A stretch of DNA of 64,000 nt from Microbacterium aurantiacum (GTDB taxonomy: Bacteria; Actinomycetota; Actinomycetes; Actinomycetales; Microbacteriaceae): assembly GCF_002872075.1 (NCBI RefSeq), contig NZ_PGGU01000004.1, forward strand, positions 191,072 through 255,071, written 5' to 3'. Positions 47,989-56,740 of this stretch are shown here, one piece after another. The notes under the pieces are model-generated. The model was not told the DNA's origin. It worked only from the letters and a program-made list of their open reading frames with translations, and made no database searches. The stretch's first letter is position 1, and each line of letters starts with the position of its first letter. Position numbers and translations under genes: made by a program.

Positions 47989-48443
47989 GCATCGCTGCCC
48001 GGCTGACCGAGCTCGGGATCGAGCTGCCCCCGGTTGCGGCGCCGGTCGCCGCCTACGTCCCCGCCGTCGTGCACGGCGACCTCGTCTACACCTCGGGCCA
48101 GCTGCCGTTCATCGACGGAGCGCTGCCCGCGATCGGCAAGGTCGGCACCCAGGTCACGGCCGAGGACGCGAAGGCGTACGCGCGCACCTGTGCCCTGAAC
48201 GCCCTCGCCGCCGCCGCGGATGCCGCCGGGGGAGTCGACCGCCTGCGCGGCGTGCTGCGCGTCGGCGGGTTCGTCGCGTCCGCCGCCGCCTTCACCGGTC
48301 AGCCCGGCGTGATCAACGGTGCGAGCGACGTGCTCGGCGAGATCTTCGGCGACGCGGGCAAACACGCGCGTGCGGCCGTCGGCGTCTCGGAGCTCCCCCT
48401 CGGCGCTCCGGTCGAGGTCGAGGTCACCTTCATCCTCGCGTAG
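47985..48443 (+). CDS. RidA/YjgF-family protein
   Basis: A 152-residue member of the RidA (YjgF/YER057c/UK114) family, which hydrolyses reactive enamine/imine intermediates from PLP enzymes. Typical parts are HGDLVYTSGQLPFIDGALPA, the helix DAKAYARTCALNALAAAADA, and the C-terminal AAVGVSELPLGAPVEVEVTF. The substrate-anchoring residue of the active RidA group is Arg in the last segment; here the place reads SELPLGAPVEVE, so it likely belongs to a Rid subfamily without proven deaminase activity. It overlaps the DUF4177 gene and ends at a strong hairpin. Confidence 0.85.
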   Translation: MSIAARLTELGIELPPVAAPVAAYVPAVVHGDLVYTSGQLPFIDGALPAIGKVGTQVTAEDAKAYARTCALNALAAAADAAGGVDRLRGVLRVGGFVASAAAFTGQPGVINGASDVLGEIFGDAGKHARAAVGVSELPLGAPVEVEVTFILA

Positions 48444-48472
48444 GGCTTCGATTCGTCCAGACCCCCGTCCAC

Positions 48473-48518
48473 TGTCGAGACCCCCTGTTGCAGACGTTCG
48501 CAACAGGGGGTCTCGACA
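48473..48518. repeat. Large perfect hairpin between convergent ridA-like and acs genes
   Basis: Two 19-nt arms, TGTCGAGACCCCCTGTTGC (48473-48491) and GCAACAGGGGGTCTCGACA (48500-48518), are exactly complementary around an 8-nt loop. Outer segments ACCCCC (near 48460) and GAGGGGGT (near 48523) extend the symmetry. It may be a bidirectional terminator, but arm length, the repeated C-tract/G-tract pattern and the lack of T-runs are more like a REP-type dispersed intergenic palindrome. Confidence 0.75.
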
Positions 48519-48536
48519 ATATGAGGGGGTTTCGGC

Positions 48537-50504
48537 CTACTTGACCTGCGCCGAGATGATGCTCATCACCGCGGTGTCGGCGAGGGTCGTCGTATCGCCG
48601 ACCTCGCGTCCCTCCGCGACATCACGGAGCAGACGGCGCATGATCTTGCCGGAGCGGGTCTTCGGGAGCTCGCCGACGATGTACACGTCGCGAGGTCGGG
48701 CGATCGCGCCGATCTGCTCTCCGACCCAGAGCCGAAGCTGCTGGGCGAGACCGGCGGGGTCGTGCTCGGACAGGTAGCTCTCCTTGATGATGACGAAGGC
48801 GACCACGGCCTGGCCGGTCGTCTCGTCGGACGCCCCGACGACGGCTGCTTCGGCCGTCGCCTCGTGCGCCACCAGGGAGGATTCGATCTCCGCCGTGGAG
48901 AGCCGGTGACCGGAGACGTTCATGACGTCATCCACTCGTCCGAGCAGCCACAGGTCGCCGTCCTCATCGAGGCGGGCGCCGTCGCCGGCGAAGTAGTACC
49001 CCTGGTCCTCGAACTTCTCCCAGTAGGTCTCCTTGTAGCGCTCCGGGTCGCCCCAGATGCCACGCAGCATGCTCGGCCACGGCTCGGTGATCACGAGAAG
49101 TCCGCCGTTTCCGCTGCCGACCTCGGCCCCTGTCTCATCGACGACGTCGAGGGTGATGCCGGGAAGGGGGACCTGCGCCGAACCGGGCTTCGTGGCCGTG
49201 ACGCCGGGGAGCGCGGAGACCATGATCGCGCCGGTCTCGGTCTGCCACCACGTGTCCACGATCGGGGTCTTCCCACCGCCGATGACGTCGCGGTACCACA
49301 TCCACGCTTCGGGATTGATCGGCTCGCCCACCGATCCGAGCAGCCGCAATGATGACAGATCGAACTTCGCGGGGACCGTGCGGCCGATCTTCATGAACGA
49401 GCGGATCGCCGTCGGAGCCGTGTAGAAGATCGAGACCTTGTGCTTCTCGATGATCTCCCACCAGCGGCCGGGGTGCGGAGCATCCGGAGTGCCCTCGTAG
49501 AGCACCTGAGTGGCGCCGTTCGCGAGCGGACCGTATGCGACATAGGAGTGCCCGGTGACCCAGCCGATGTCCGCCGTGCACCAGAACACGTCGGTCTCCG
49601 GATGCAGGTCGAAGACGTACTTGTGCGAGTAGGCGGCCTGGGTGAGATAGCCGCCCGAGGTGTGCAGGATGCCTTTCGGCTTGCCCGTAGTGCCGGACGT
49701 GTACAGGATGAACAGCGGGTTCTCCGCCGGGAACGCCTGCGCGATGTGCTCGGCGGATGCCGCGGGCACCGCGTCGTGCCACCACACGTCTCGGTCGTCG
49801 ACCCAGTCCACGTCGTTGCCGCCGCGCTTCACGACGAGCACGTGCTCGACGGTCTGCTGCTCGCCGTCGCCGCGGTCGCTCAGCGCCTGGTCGACGGCGG
49901 GCTTGAGCGCCGACACCTTGCCCTTGCGGTAGCCGCCGTCGGCGGTGATGACCACCTTGGCGCCGGCGTCGTCGATGCGCGAGCGCAGGCTGTCCGCACT
50001 GAAGCCGCCGAACACCACCGAGTGGATGGCGCCGATCCGGGCCACCGCGAGCATCGAGGCGATGGCCTCGGGGATCATGGGCAGGTAGATCGCGACGCGG
50101 TCGCCATGACCGACGCCGAGTCCTTCGAGCACGTTGGCGACGCGCTTGACCTCCTCGGTCAGCTCCGAGTAGGTGATGCGGCGCTCGTCGCCGGGCTCGC
50201 CCTCCCAGAGCAGGGCGACTCGGTCGCCGTTGCCCGCCTCGACGTGCCGGTCGAGGCAGTTGTAGGCGACGTTCAGCTCGCCGTCGTCGAACCACTTCGC
50301 GAAAGGCGGGTTCGTCCAGTCGAGCACACGGGTGAACGGCTTGTGCCAGTGCAGCAGCTCGCCGGCCTGCTCGCCCCAGAACCCTTCTCGGTCGGAGGCG
50401 GCGCGCTCGTACAGAGCGGGCGACGAGATGGTCTGCGCGACGAATTCCTCCGACGGCGGGAATCGGCGGGTCTCATCGAGAAGGTGATCGATCTGGCTGC
50501 TCAT
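48537..50504 (-). CDS. acs: Acetyl-CoA synthetase
   Basis: A 655-residue AMP-forming synthetase that makes acetyl-CoA from acetate, ATP and CoA. The ANL motifs are FILYTSGTTGKPKGILHTSG (P-loop), WWQTETGAIMVS, and YYFAGDGARLDEDGDLWLLG. The C-terminal acetylation and catalytic lysine lies in LPKTRSGKIMRRLLRD, a known site of Pat-type control. ATG 50504 is chosen because AAAGGAG lies just upstream, although the frame is open to 50600. A 13-bp palindrome sits 57 nt upstream of the start. Together with pta-ackA it gives both acetate activation routes. Confidence 0.96.
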   Translation of the reverse strand: MSSQIDHLLDETRRFPPSEEFVAQTISSPALYERAASDREGFWGEQAGELLHWHKPFTRVLDWTNPPFAKWFDDGELNVAYNCLDRHVEAGNGDRVALLWEGEPGDERRITYSELTEEVKRVANVLEGLGVGHGDRVAIYLPMIPEAIASMLAVARIGAIHSVVFGGFSADSLRSRIDDAGAKVVITADGGYRKGKVSALKPAVDQALSDRGDGEQQTVEHVLVVKRGGNDVDWVDDRDVWWHDAVPAASAEHIAQAFPAENPLFILYTSGTTGKPKGILHTSGGYLTQAAYSHKYVFDLHPETDVFWCTADIGWVTGHSYVAYGPLANGATQVLYEGTPDAPHPGRWWEIIEKHKVSIFYTAPTAIRSFMKIGRTVPAKFDLSSLRLLGSVGEPINPEAWMWYRDVIGGGKTPIVDTWWQTETGAIMVSALPGVTATKPGSAQVPLPGITLDVVDETGAEVGSGNGGLLVITEPWPSMLRGIWGDPERYKETYWEKFEDQGYYFAGDGARLDEDGDLWLLGRVDDVMNVSGHRLSTAEIESSLVAHEATAEAAVVGASDETTGQAVVAFVIIKESYLSEHDPAGLAQQLRLWVGEQIGAIARPRDVYIVGELPKTRSGKIMRRLLRDVAEGREVGDTTTLADTAVMSIISAQVK

Positions 50505-50560
50505 CGGCAGGCGCTCCTTTGCGGCATTGCTGTTCCTGCGGGCTCGGTCAGGTGGGTGGC

Positions 50561-50573
50561 GTGACCAGGTCAC
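50561..50573. promoter_or_regulatory. Palindrome upstream of acs
   Basis: GTGACCAGGTCAC is a perfect 13-bp palindrome with half-sites GTGAC. It resembles a CRP/GlxR half-site pair (GTGA...TCAC), but the spacing is 5 instead of the usual 6, so the regulator is uncertain. Confidence 0.4.
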
Positions 50574-50634
50574 CGTGAATCTAATCGCGAGGTCCCACAT
50601 CGCCTACTGCCGAAAGTCGGTATACGAATGGGTT

Positions 50635-50662
50635 TTGTCAGGATGGTCGCCTTGCGTACACT
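50635..50662 (+). promoter_or_regulatory. Strong promoter in the acs-tadA intergenic region
   Basis: TTGTCA (50635-50640) and TACACT (50657-50662) with a 16-nt spacer form one of the best promoter matches in the window. It points toward the tad genes but lies about 230 nt before the first start codon. Confidence 0.6.
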
Positions 50663-50668
50663 CGACGA

Positions 50669-50768
50669 CAGCCGAAATCTCATTCCGGCCTTGGCGTGCC
50701 CGTTTCCCCCGAACGGGCCCCGCCGTGGGCGGCATCTCATTCCCCCCGTGAGGTGCCGCCCTTCTCTG
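50669..50768 (+). ncRNA. Candidate small RNA or attenuated leader between acs and the tad operon
   Basis: This covers most of the only stretch over 300 nt without a gene (50505-50901). Downstream of the promoter at 50635-50662 are two hairpins: GCCCGTT/AACGGGC (50698-50704, 50712-50718), and GGGCGGCATCTCA/TGAGGTGCCGCCC (50727-50739, 50749-50761; 13 bp with one G-U). The second is followed by CTTCTCT, as in a modest terminator. No convincing reading frame is seen. The remainder up to 50901 holds only a -10 hexamer TAGCGT (50890-50895) before tadA. The call is inferred from promoter and structure. Confidence 0.4.
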
Positions 50769-50901
50769 TGCAGAGCGCCTCCGCGATCCGTCCATCCCCC
50801 GCAGCGGGAACATCCCTGCACGGATGAGTGGCAGGAAGAGTTCTGCACAGGACGCGTGAATCCGATGTCCGGGTGCGGGGCCGCTTGCCTAGCGTCGGGG
50901 A

Positions 50902-51918
50902 ATGGCCGATTCCTTCGTCATCCAGCCACGCGGCGGCACCGCTCCGGCGCCGTCGCCCTCGATGCGCGCCGGCTCTGCACCGCTGCGCGTCGATCCGTCG
51001 TTCGGGGCGCTCGCCGAGCACTGCGCCGACGAAGCGGTGACGGACATCTTCGTCAACGGCGCCGCCGGACTCTTCGTGGATCGCGGACACGGTGCCGAGC
51101 GCGTGGCCGGGTGGAGCGCGTCGGAGCGAGAGGTCCGCGATCTCGCCGTCGCCCTCGTGGGTCTCGGCGGCAGGCATCTCGACGACCAGGCGCCGTGCGT
51201 CGACGTCCGATTGGCTTCCGGCATCCGCGTGCACGCCGTCCTCGCCCCGATCTCGACCTCCGGGACGGCACTGTCGATCAGGGTGCCGCGGGTGCGTGCC
51301 GCCGATCTCGACGCCCTCGCCGCTCTCGGCGCCTTCGACGCACGCCAGCAGAACTGGCTGACCGCACTCGTCGCCGAGCGGGCGAACATCCTCATCACCG
51401 GTGGCACCGGCACCGGCAAGACCACACTCTTGTCGGCTCTACTCAGTGCGGTGCCGCCAGGGGAGCGGATCGTCACGATCGAAGACGTCGCCGAACTGCA
51501 GCCGCGGCACCCTCATCATGTGGCGCTGGAGGCGCGGCAGGTCAACCTCGAGGGCGCCGGCGGGATCAGCCTCGCCCGGCTGGTGCGGGAATCGCTGCGG
51601 ATGCGGCCGGATCGGCTCGTGGTCGGGGAGTGCCGCGGTGAGGAGGTGCGCGAGTTGCTGACCGCGCTGAACACCGGCCACGACGGCGGTGCGGGCACTC
51701 TTCACGCCAGCGGGCTGCTCGACGTGCCGGCCCGGCTGGAGGCTCTGGGCGCGCTGGCGGGAATGGATGCCACGGCACTAGCCCGGCAGGCGGTGAGCGC
51801 GTTCACCATGGTGCTGCACCTCGCCCGCGCTCCGGGTGGGGCTCGGAGCATCGCGCAGGCGGGCGTCTTCACGCTGAACGGCGGTCGCCTCGGGATCGAG
51901 GAGGTCCAGCCGTGGTGA
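50902..51918 (+). CDS. TadA/CpaF-type pilus-assembly ATPase
   Basis: A 338-residue secretion ATPase of the tight-adherence (type IVc) pilus family. The N-terminal domain has LAEHCADEAVTDIFVNGAAG. The RecA-like domain has Walker A ILITGGTGTGKTTLLSAL, the Asp box IVTIEDVAELQPRHPHHVAL, Walker B RMRPDRLVVGECRGEEV and the His box NTGHDGGAGTLHASG. It powers assembly of pilin at the membrane. TAGCGT sits 12 nt upstream of ATG 50902, pointing to a leaderless mRNA. It is the first gene of a five-gene mini Tad unit; the N-terminal forkhead-like region of longer CpaF proteins is short here. Confidence 0.9.
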   Translation: MADSFVIQPRGGTAPAPSPSMRAGSAPLRVDPSFGALAEHCADEAVTDIFVNGAAGLFVDRGHGAERVAGWSASEREVRDLAVALVGLGGRHLDDQAPCVDVRLASGIRVHAVLAPISTSGTALSIRVPRVRAADLDALAALGAFDARQQNWLTALVAERANILITGGTGTGKTTLLSALLSAVPPGERIVTIEDVAELQPRHPHHVALEARQVNLEGAGGISLARLVRESLRMRPDRLVVGECRGEEVRELLTALNTGHDGGAGTLHASGLLDVPARLEALGALAGMDATALARQAVSAFTMVLHLARAPGGARSIAQAGVFTLNGGRLGIEEVQPW

Positions 51919-52805
51919 GATCGTCTCGCGCCGCCGACTCCACCGTGGAGGATGCGTCCACCGCCGTGCGCACCCTGGCCGTGCTGCTGCAGGCGGGCGC
52001 GGTGCCCGTCGTCGCCTGGCGCCACCTCGCCGAGAGCGGCGATCCGCACGCCGCCAGGATCGTCGATCGGCTCGAGGGCGGCATCCCTCTGCTCGCCGCG
52101 GTCGAGGCCGAAGGCGGTGCATGGGTCGACCTCGCCGCCGCGTGGGACGTCGCGACCACGGTGGGCGCGCCGCTGGCCGAGGTGCTGCGGATGCTGGCGG
52201 ACACGCTGCAGGATGCGGCGTCCGCCGCGGACGACGTCAGGATCGCGCTCGCCGAACCTGCCGGCACCGCACGGCTGCTGCTCTGGATGCCGCTGGCAGG
52301 GCTCCTGCTTGGCTTCGCGCTCGGATTCGACACGCTCAGCGTCATCGTCTCGAACCCGGTCGGGGGCGCATGCGTGGTCGCGGGTCTCGGTCTGGTGCTG
52401 GCCGCGCGGATGTGGACCAGACGGATGCTGCTCAAGGCGCAGCCCGAGCCCGGAACGCCGGGCATCCAGGCCGAACTGGTGGCCGTCGCCCTCTCCGGAG
52501 GGGCGTCCATCGAGCGCTCCCTGAGGCTGGTCGGCGACAGCTCGGCCACCGGCCGGGGCGGGGAGGAGCGCACCCGAGCGGTCCTCGAGCTCTCCCGCGC
52601 GGCCGGGGTCCCCGCCGGCGAACTGCTGCGAGCGTCGGCCGCACAGGACCGCCATGCCGCCCGTGTCCGGGGGAAGCTCGCCGCGGCGCGCCTCTCGACG
52701 CGACTGCTCATTCCGCTCGGAGTGTGCACACTCCCCGCCTTCCTGCTCCTCGGGGTCGCGCCGCTGCTGCTCAGCGTGCTCGCCTCGACTCCGCTGCCGC
52801 TGTGA
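51912..52805 (+). CDS. Type II secretion system F-domain protein (TadB/TadC-like)
   Basis: A 297-residue membrane platform protein. Membrane helices are seen at about residues 119-138 (LLLWMPLAGLLLGFALGF), 148-165 and 270-292 (LLIPLGVCTLPAFLLLGVAP). Two T2SF-like helical stretches are LQDAASAADDVRIALAEPAG and SAAQDRHAARVRGKLAAARL. Classical Tad loci have two such proteins, TadB and TadC; only one is encoded here, which is usual for the reduced actinobacterial locus. GTG 51912 (or GTG 51915) overlaps the end of the ATPase gene. Confidence 0.85.
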   Translation: MVRSSRAADSTVEDASTAVRTLAVLLQAGAVPVVAWRHLAESGDPHAARIVDRLEGGIPLLAAVEAEGGAWVDLAAAWDVATTVGAPLAEVLRMLADTLQDAASAADDVRIALAEPAGTARLLLWMPLAGLLLGFALGFDTLSVIVSNPVGGACVVAGLGLVLAARMWTRRMLLKAQPEPGTPGIQAELVAVALSGGASIERSLRLVGDSSATGRGGEERTRAVLELSRAAGVPAGELLRASAAQDRHAARVRGKLAAARLSTRLLIPLGVCTLPAFLLLGVAPLLLSVLASTPLPL

Positions 52806-52873
52806 TCGCCCCGAACCACCTCCCAATCACCACGGACGCCGAATGGCTTCCAGACACAAGAAAGAGGAACACC

Positions 52874-53071
52874 ATGAACACCATCCCCACCCTCGACCGC
52901 CGTCGTGCCGCCGCCCTGTTCGGCGACGACAGTGGCGCCGCGACGGCCGAATACGCCATCACCACCATGGCGGCGGTCGCCTTCGCCGGCCTGCTGGTCG
53001 TCATCATGCGCTCCGAGGAGGTGCGCGGCATCCTCACAGACCTCGTGCGCCGTGCGCTCACGGTGTCGTGA
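52874..53071 (+). CDS. DUF4244 Flp-like prepilin
   Basis: A 65-residue small protein. A short charged leader (TIPTLDRRRAAALFGDDSG) is followed by GAATAEYAITTMAAVAFAGL, an Flp-type pilin N-terminal helix with the conserved Glu at position 5 after the cleavage glycine or alanine, and a short tail. This is the DUF4244 family that accompanies reduced Tad loci in actinobacteria; it should be the major pilin. AAGAGGA precedes ATG 52874. The next gene starts on its stop codon. Confidence 0.88.
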   Translation: MNTIPTLDRRRAAALFGDDSGAATAEYAITTMAAVAFAGLLVVIMRSEEVRGILTDLVRRALTVS

Positions 53072-53502
53072 TGCGCGTGCCACCGCGCTCCGTGCGGCAC
53101 CGACCCGACCGAGATCTCGGGGGTGCCCGCGGCCGGATGAGTGACTGCGGGCGAAGCCCGGCAAACGACCCCGTCGCCGATCGCGGCTCGGTGGCTGCCG
53201 AGCTCGCGCTCGCGCTGCCCGCCGTGGTGCTGACGCTCCTCCTGGGAGCGGGAGCGCTCGGCGCCGCGTCACGGCAGGTCTCGCTGCAGGATGCCGCAGC
53301 TGACGCCGCCCGGCTCCTCGGACGCGGAGAGAGCGCCGCGGCCGCGGACGCCGCTGTCGCGGCGTCGGTGTCCGGGGCAGCGGTGTCGCCCTGGCACCAG
53401 GGCGACCTGGTGTGCGTGACGGCGCGTCTGGACGTGGCGGTGGGTGCGGTGATCCACGTGCCCCTCCAAGCGTCCAGCTGCGCACTCGACGGCGGTCGTT
53501 GA
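53071..53502 (+). CDS. TadE-family pseudopilin
   Basis: A 143-residue protein. A positively charged ~40-residue leader precedes one hydrophobic helix with the TadE signature SVAAELALALPAVVLTLLLG; the Glu after the cleavage region is typical. The rest is Ala-rich and presumably extracytoplasmic, with paired Cys (VCVTARL, SSCALD). The start ATG overlaps the pilin stop (TGATG). A start at 53137 would give a 121-residue form without the first basic stretch. Minor pilin of the Tad apparatus. Confidence 0.8.
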   Translation: MRVPPRSVRHRPDRDLGGARGRMSDCGRSPANDPVADRGSVAAELALALPAVVLTLLLGAGALGAASRQVSLQDAAADAARLLGRGESAAAADAAVAASVSGAAVSPWHQGDLVCVTARLDVAVGAVIHVPLQASSCALDGGR

Positions 53503-53831
53503 TGGCAGGGTCGGCGCTCGGAGCCGGAATCCTGACTGTCGCGGCTGCGCTGTCCCTGGGGCTTGCGGCCGTCGGCGGAGCGGCCGTCACCGCACAGCGG
53601 GCGGCGGGTGCCGCCGATGCTGCGGCGCTCGCCGCCGCCGATGCCGCCAGCGGTGCGATCGCCACCTCGGAGGCCCCGTGCGCACTCGCAGGGCGGGTCG
53701 CGGCGGCAGCCGGAGCGACCCTCACCGCCTGCTCCGTGGAGGACTTCGTTGCGACCGTACAGGTGCAGGCGGCGTACGCTGGACTCGCTGCCGTCTCCCG
53801 AGCCCGTGCCGGGCCACCCGAGGGAAACTGA
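53502..53831 (+). CDS. Rv3654c/TadE-G-like pilus-associated protein
   Basis: A 109-residue Ala-rich protein with one N-terminal membrane helix (GAGILTVAAALSLGLAAVGG). Downstream are [18 protein letters not shown] and two cysteines. It matches the 'Rv3654c family TadE-like' proteins that end these operons in actinobacteria. The ATG overlaps the stop of the TadE gene (TGATG). The product of M. tuberculosis Rv3654c has been discussed as an effector, but here a structural pilus role is the simpler view. Confidence 0.75.
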   Translation: MAGSALGAGILTVAAALSLGLAAVGGAAVTAQRAAGAADAAALAAADAASGAIATSEAPCALAGRVAAAAGATLTACSVEDFVATVQVQAAYAGLAAVSRARAGPPEGN

Positions 53832-53908
53832 CGGCGCGCATGCTTCCGTCACTGTGAACGACCCCGCGCAGTGGTGTGTATGGTGTGCTTCGAAGAAAGG
53901 ACGCCCCC

Positions 53909-56740
53909 TTGGCTGAAGGCAAGAAGCTCGTCATTGTCGAGTCCCCGACGAAGATGCGGTCTATTCAGGGATACCTCGGCGACGGTTACGAGGTGCTCAG
54001 CTCTGTCGGCCACATCCGTGATCTCGCCGACAAGAAGGACATCCCCGCCGAGGACAAGCAGGCGTACGGCAAGTACTCGATCGACATCGAGAACGGCTTC
54101 GACCCCTACTACGTCGTGTCCGACCGAAAGACCAAGACGGTCGCCGAACTCAAGCGCGCACTGAAGACCGCCGACGAGCTCCTGCTCGCCACCGATGAGG
54201 ACCGCGAAGGCGAGGCCATCGCCTGGCATCTACTCGAAACCCTCAAGCCGAAGGTCCCGGTCAAGCGCATGGTCTTCCACGAGATCACCAAGGATGCGAT
54301 CCAGGCGGCCGTCGGCAACACCCGCGAACTCGACCACGACCTCGTCGACGCGCAGGAGACCCGGCGCATCCTCGACCGCCTCTACGGCTGGGACGTCTCG
54401 CCGGTGCTCTGGTACAAGGTGAAGACCGGCATCTCGGCAGGACGCGTGCAGTCCGCCGCCACCCGCCTGATCGTCGATCGGGAGCGCGAGCGCATGGCGT
54501 TCTCGTCCGCCGAGTACTGGGACGTCGACGCCGCAGCCGCGGCGACGGGCACCTCCTTCAAGATCCGCCTCGTCCGCGTCGACGGCGGTCAGCTGGCCCG
54601 CGGCACCGACTTCGACGACAACGGGAAGCTCAAGAAGGCCGTCGTCATCCTCGACGAGGCCGCGGCCACCACCCTCGCCCGAGCGGTCGATGCCGCCGGC
54701 ACCGGATCGGTCACCAAGGTCGAGGCGAAGCCCGGAACCCGCAGCCCCTACGCCCCCTTCACGACCTCGACCATGCAGCAGGAGGCCGGTCGCAAGCTCT
54801 CGATGGGTGCGAAGCAGGCGATGAGCGTCGCCCAGCGTCTGTACGAGAAGGGGTACATCACCTATATGCGCACCGACTCCGTCGCGCTGAGTACCCAGGC
54901 GGTGCAGGCTGCGCGGAGCCAGGCGGTCTCGCTCTACGGCGACAGCGCCGTCCCGCTGAAGCCGCGCGTCTACAAGTCGAAGAGCAAGAACGCCCAGGAG
55001 GCGCACGAGGCGATCCGCCCATCCGGTGAGACGTTCCGCACCCCGGCGTCGCTCTCCGGCGAACTCGACCGCGAAGAGCAGCGCCTCTACGACCTCATCT
55101 GGAAGCGCACCGTCGCCAGCCAGATGGCAGACGCCAAGTACGAGACCACCACGGTCACCATCGCGGTCGACGCTGCGGGGAAGGCCGCCGAGTTCACGGC
55201 ATCCGGCACCGTCTACACCTTCAAGGGCTTCCTGGAGGCGTACGAGGAGGGCCGCGATGAGAAGCGCGGCGATGCCGATGCCGCCGAGAACCAGTCGCTG
55301 CCGGCTGTCGCGGTCGGCGACGCGCTCGCCGTCTCGGATGCCGAGGCCAAGGGGCACCGCACGACGCCCAAGCCGCGTTACACCGAAGCCTCGCTCGTGA
55401 AGGTGCTCGAGGAGAAGGGCATCGGCCGTCCCTCGACCTTCGCATCGATCCCAGAGACCATCCTCGACCGCGGCTACGCGGTCAAGCGGGGCCAGGCGCT
55501 GGTGCCCACCTGGCTGGCGTTCAGCGTCGTGCGTCTGCTCGAGGAGCACTTCGCCGAACTCGTCGACTACGACTTCACCGCAGCCCTCGAGGATGACCTC
55601 GACACGATCGCCCGCGGCGAGCAGAACCGGGTGGAATGGCTCAAATCGTTCTACTTCGGTTCGGACTCGCACGTCGGGCTCCGTCAGGTCGTCGACAACC
55701 TCGGCGAGATCGACGCGCGAGCGCTGAACTCCACGCCCATCACCGACACGGCCACGCTGCGCTTCGGCAAGTACGGTCCTTACCTCGAGGTCGTGGACCC
55801 TGCGAACCCCGAGGCCAAGCCGCGCATCGTGAACGTGCCGGAGGATCTCGCACCGGACGAGCTCACCGAGGCGAAGGCGCAGGAGCTCATCGACGCCCCG
55901 GTGGCCGGAGACCGCGTCCTCGGCGAGAACCCGGAGAACGGCAAGATCATCGTCGTCAAGGACGGACGCTTCGGTCCCTACGTGCAGGAGAACGACCCCG
56001 TCGATCCGGATGCCGTGGACGCGGCCACCGGCGAGGTCGTCGAAGCGCCCGCGGCGAAGCCGAAGCGCGGCGCGAAGAAGGAGACGGCGCCCAAGCCGAG
56101 GACCGGTTCGCTGTTCCGCTCGATGTCCGTCGAGACGATCGACCTGGAGACCGCTCTGCAGCTGCTCAGCCTGCCGCGCGTCGTCGGGACCGACCCCGAG
56201 ACGGGCGACGAGATCACGGCCCAGAACGGCCGATTCGGGCCGTACCTGAAGAAGGGCACCGACTCGCGCTCGCTGGAGAGCGAAGCGCAGATCTTCGAGG
56301 TGACGCTGGAGCAGGCTCTCGAGATCTACGCGCAGCCCAAATACGGGGCGGGTTCCCGCCGCGCCTCCAGCGCACTCGCCGAGTTCGACGCCGACCCGGT
56401 CAGCGGCAAGCCGATCCGCATCCGCGACGGACGTTTCGGGGCTTATGTCACCGACAGCGTGACGAACGTAACGATCCCGCGCGGTGAGAAGCCCGAGGAC
56501 ATCACGTTCGAGCGCGCCGTGGAGATGCTCGCCGACAAGCGCGCCAAGGGACCGGCTCCCAAGCGCGGAGCCAAGGCAGCCCCGGCGAAGAAGGCCCCCG
56601 CGAAGAAAGCACCGGCCAAGAAGGTGCCGGCCAAGAAGGTTCCGACGGATGCGGCGAAAGCCGCGGCGCGCTCGGCTGCGGCGAAGAAGGCCGCCGCCAC
56701 ACGGGCCGCCAACGCGGCGAAGAAGAAGGCCGACGCGTGA
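53909..56740 (+). CDS. topA: DNA topoisomerase I
   Basis: A 943-residue type IA topoisomerase that relaxes negative supercoils. The Toprim domain begins KKLVIVESPTKMRSIQGYLG and has LLATDEDREGEAIAWHL. The catalytic Tyr319 lies in GYITYMRTDSVAL. The C-terminal part has four short repeats of the actinobacterial type (FGKYGPYLE, DGRFGPYVQ, NGRFGPYLKKGTD, DGRFGAYVTD) instead of zinc fingers, then a ~60-residue Lys/Ala/Pro-rich DNA-binding tail. The start is TTG 53909: AAAGGA lies 7 nt upstream and homologues begin at AEGKKL. TATGGT (53879-53884) is a likely -10. tmk overlaps its 3' end. Confidence 0.96.
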   Translation: MAEGKKLVIVESPTKMRSIQGYLGDGYEVLSSVGHIRDLADKKDIPAEDKQAYGKYSIDIENGFDPYYVVSDRKTKTVAELKRALKTADELLLATDEDREGEAIAWHLLETLKPKVPVKRMVFHEITKDAIQAAVGNTRELDHDLVDAQETRRILDRLYGWDVSPVLWYKVKTGISAGRVQSAATRLIVDRERERMAFSSAEYWDVDAAAAATGTSFKIRLVRVDGGQLARGTDFDDNGKLKKAVVILDEAAATTLARAVDAAGTGSVTKVEAKPGTRSPYAPFTTSTMQQEAGRKLSMGAKQAMSVAQRLYEKGYITYMRTDSVALSTQAVQAARSQAVSLYGDSAVPLKPRVYKSKSKNAQEAHEAIRPSGETFRTPASLSGELDREEQRLYDLIWKRTVASQMADAKYETTTVTIAVDAAGKAAEFTASGTVYTFKGFLEAYEEGRDEKRGDADAAENQSLPAVAVGDALAVSDAEAKGHRTTPKPRYTEASLVKVLEEKGIGRPSTFASIPETILDRGYAVKRGQALVPTWLAFSVVRLLEEHFAELVDYDFTAALEDDLDTIARGEQNRVEWLKSFYFGSDSHVGLRQVVDNLGEIDARALNSTPITDTATLRFGKYGPYLEVVDPANPEAKPRIVNVPEDLAPDELTEAKAQELIDAPVAGDRVLGENPENGKIIVVKDGRFGPYVQENDPVDPDAVDAATGEVVEAPAAKPKRGAKKETAPKPRTGSLFRSMSVETIDLETALQLLSLPRVVGTDPETGDEITAQNGRFGPYLKKGTDSRSLESEAQIFEVTLEQALEIYAQPKYGAGSRRASSALAEFDADPVSGKPIRIRDGRFGAYVTDSVTNVTIPRGEKPEDITFERAVEMLADKRAKGPAPKRGAKAAPAKKAPAKKAPAKKVPAKKVPTDAAKAAARSAAAKKAAATRAANAAKKKADA

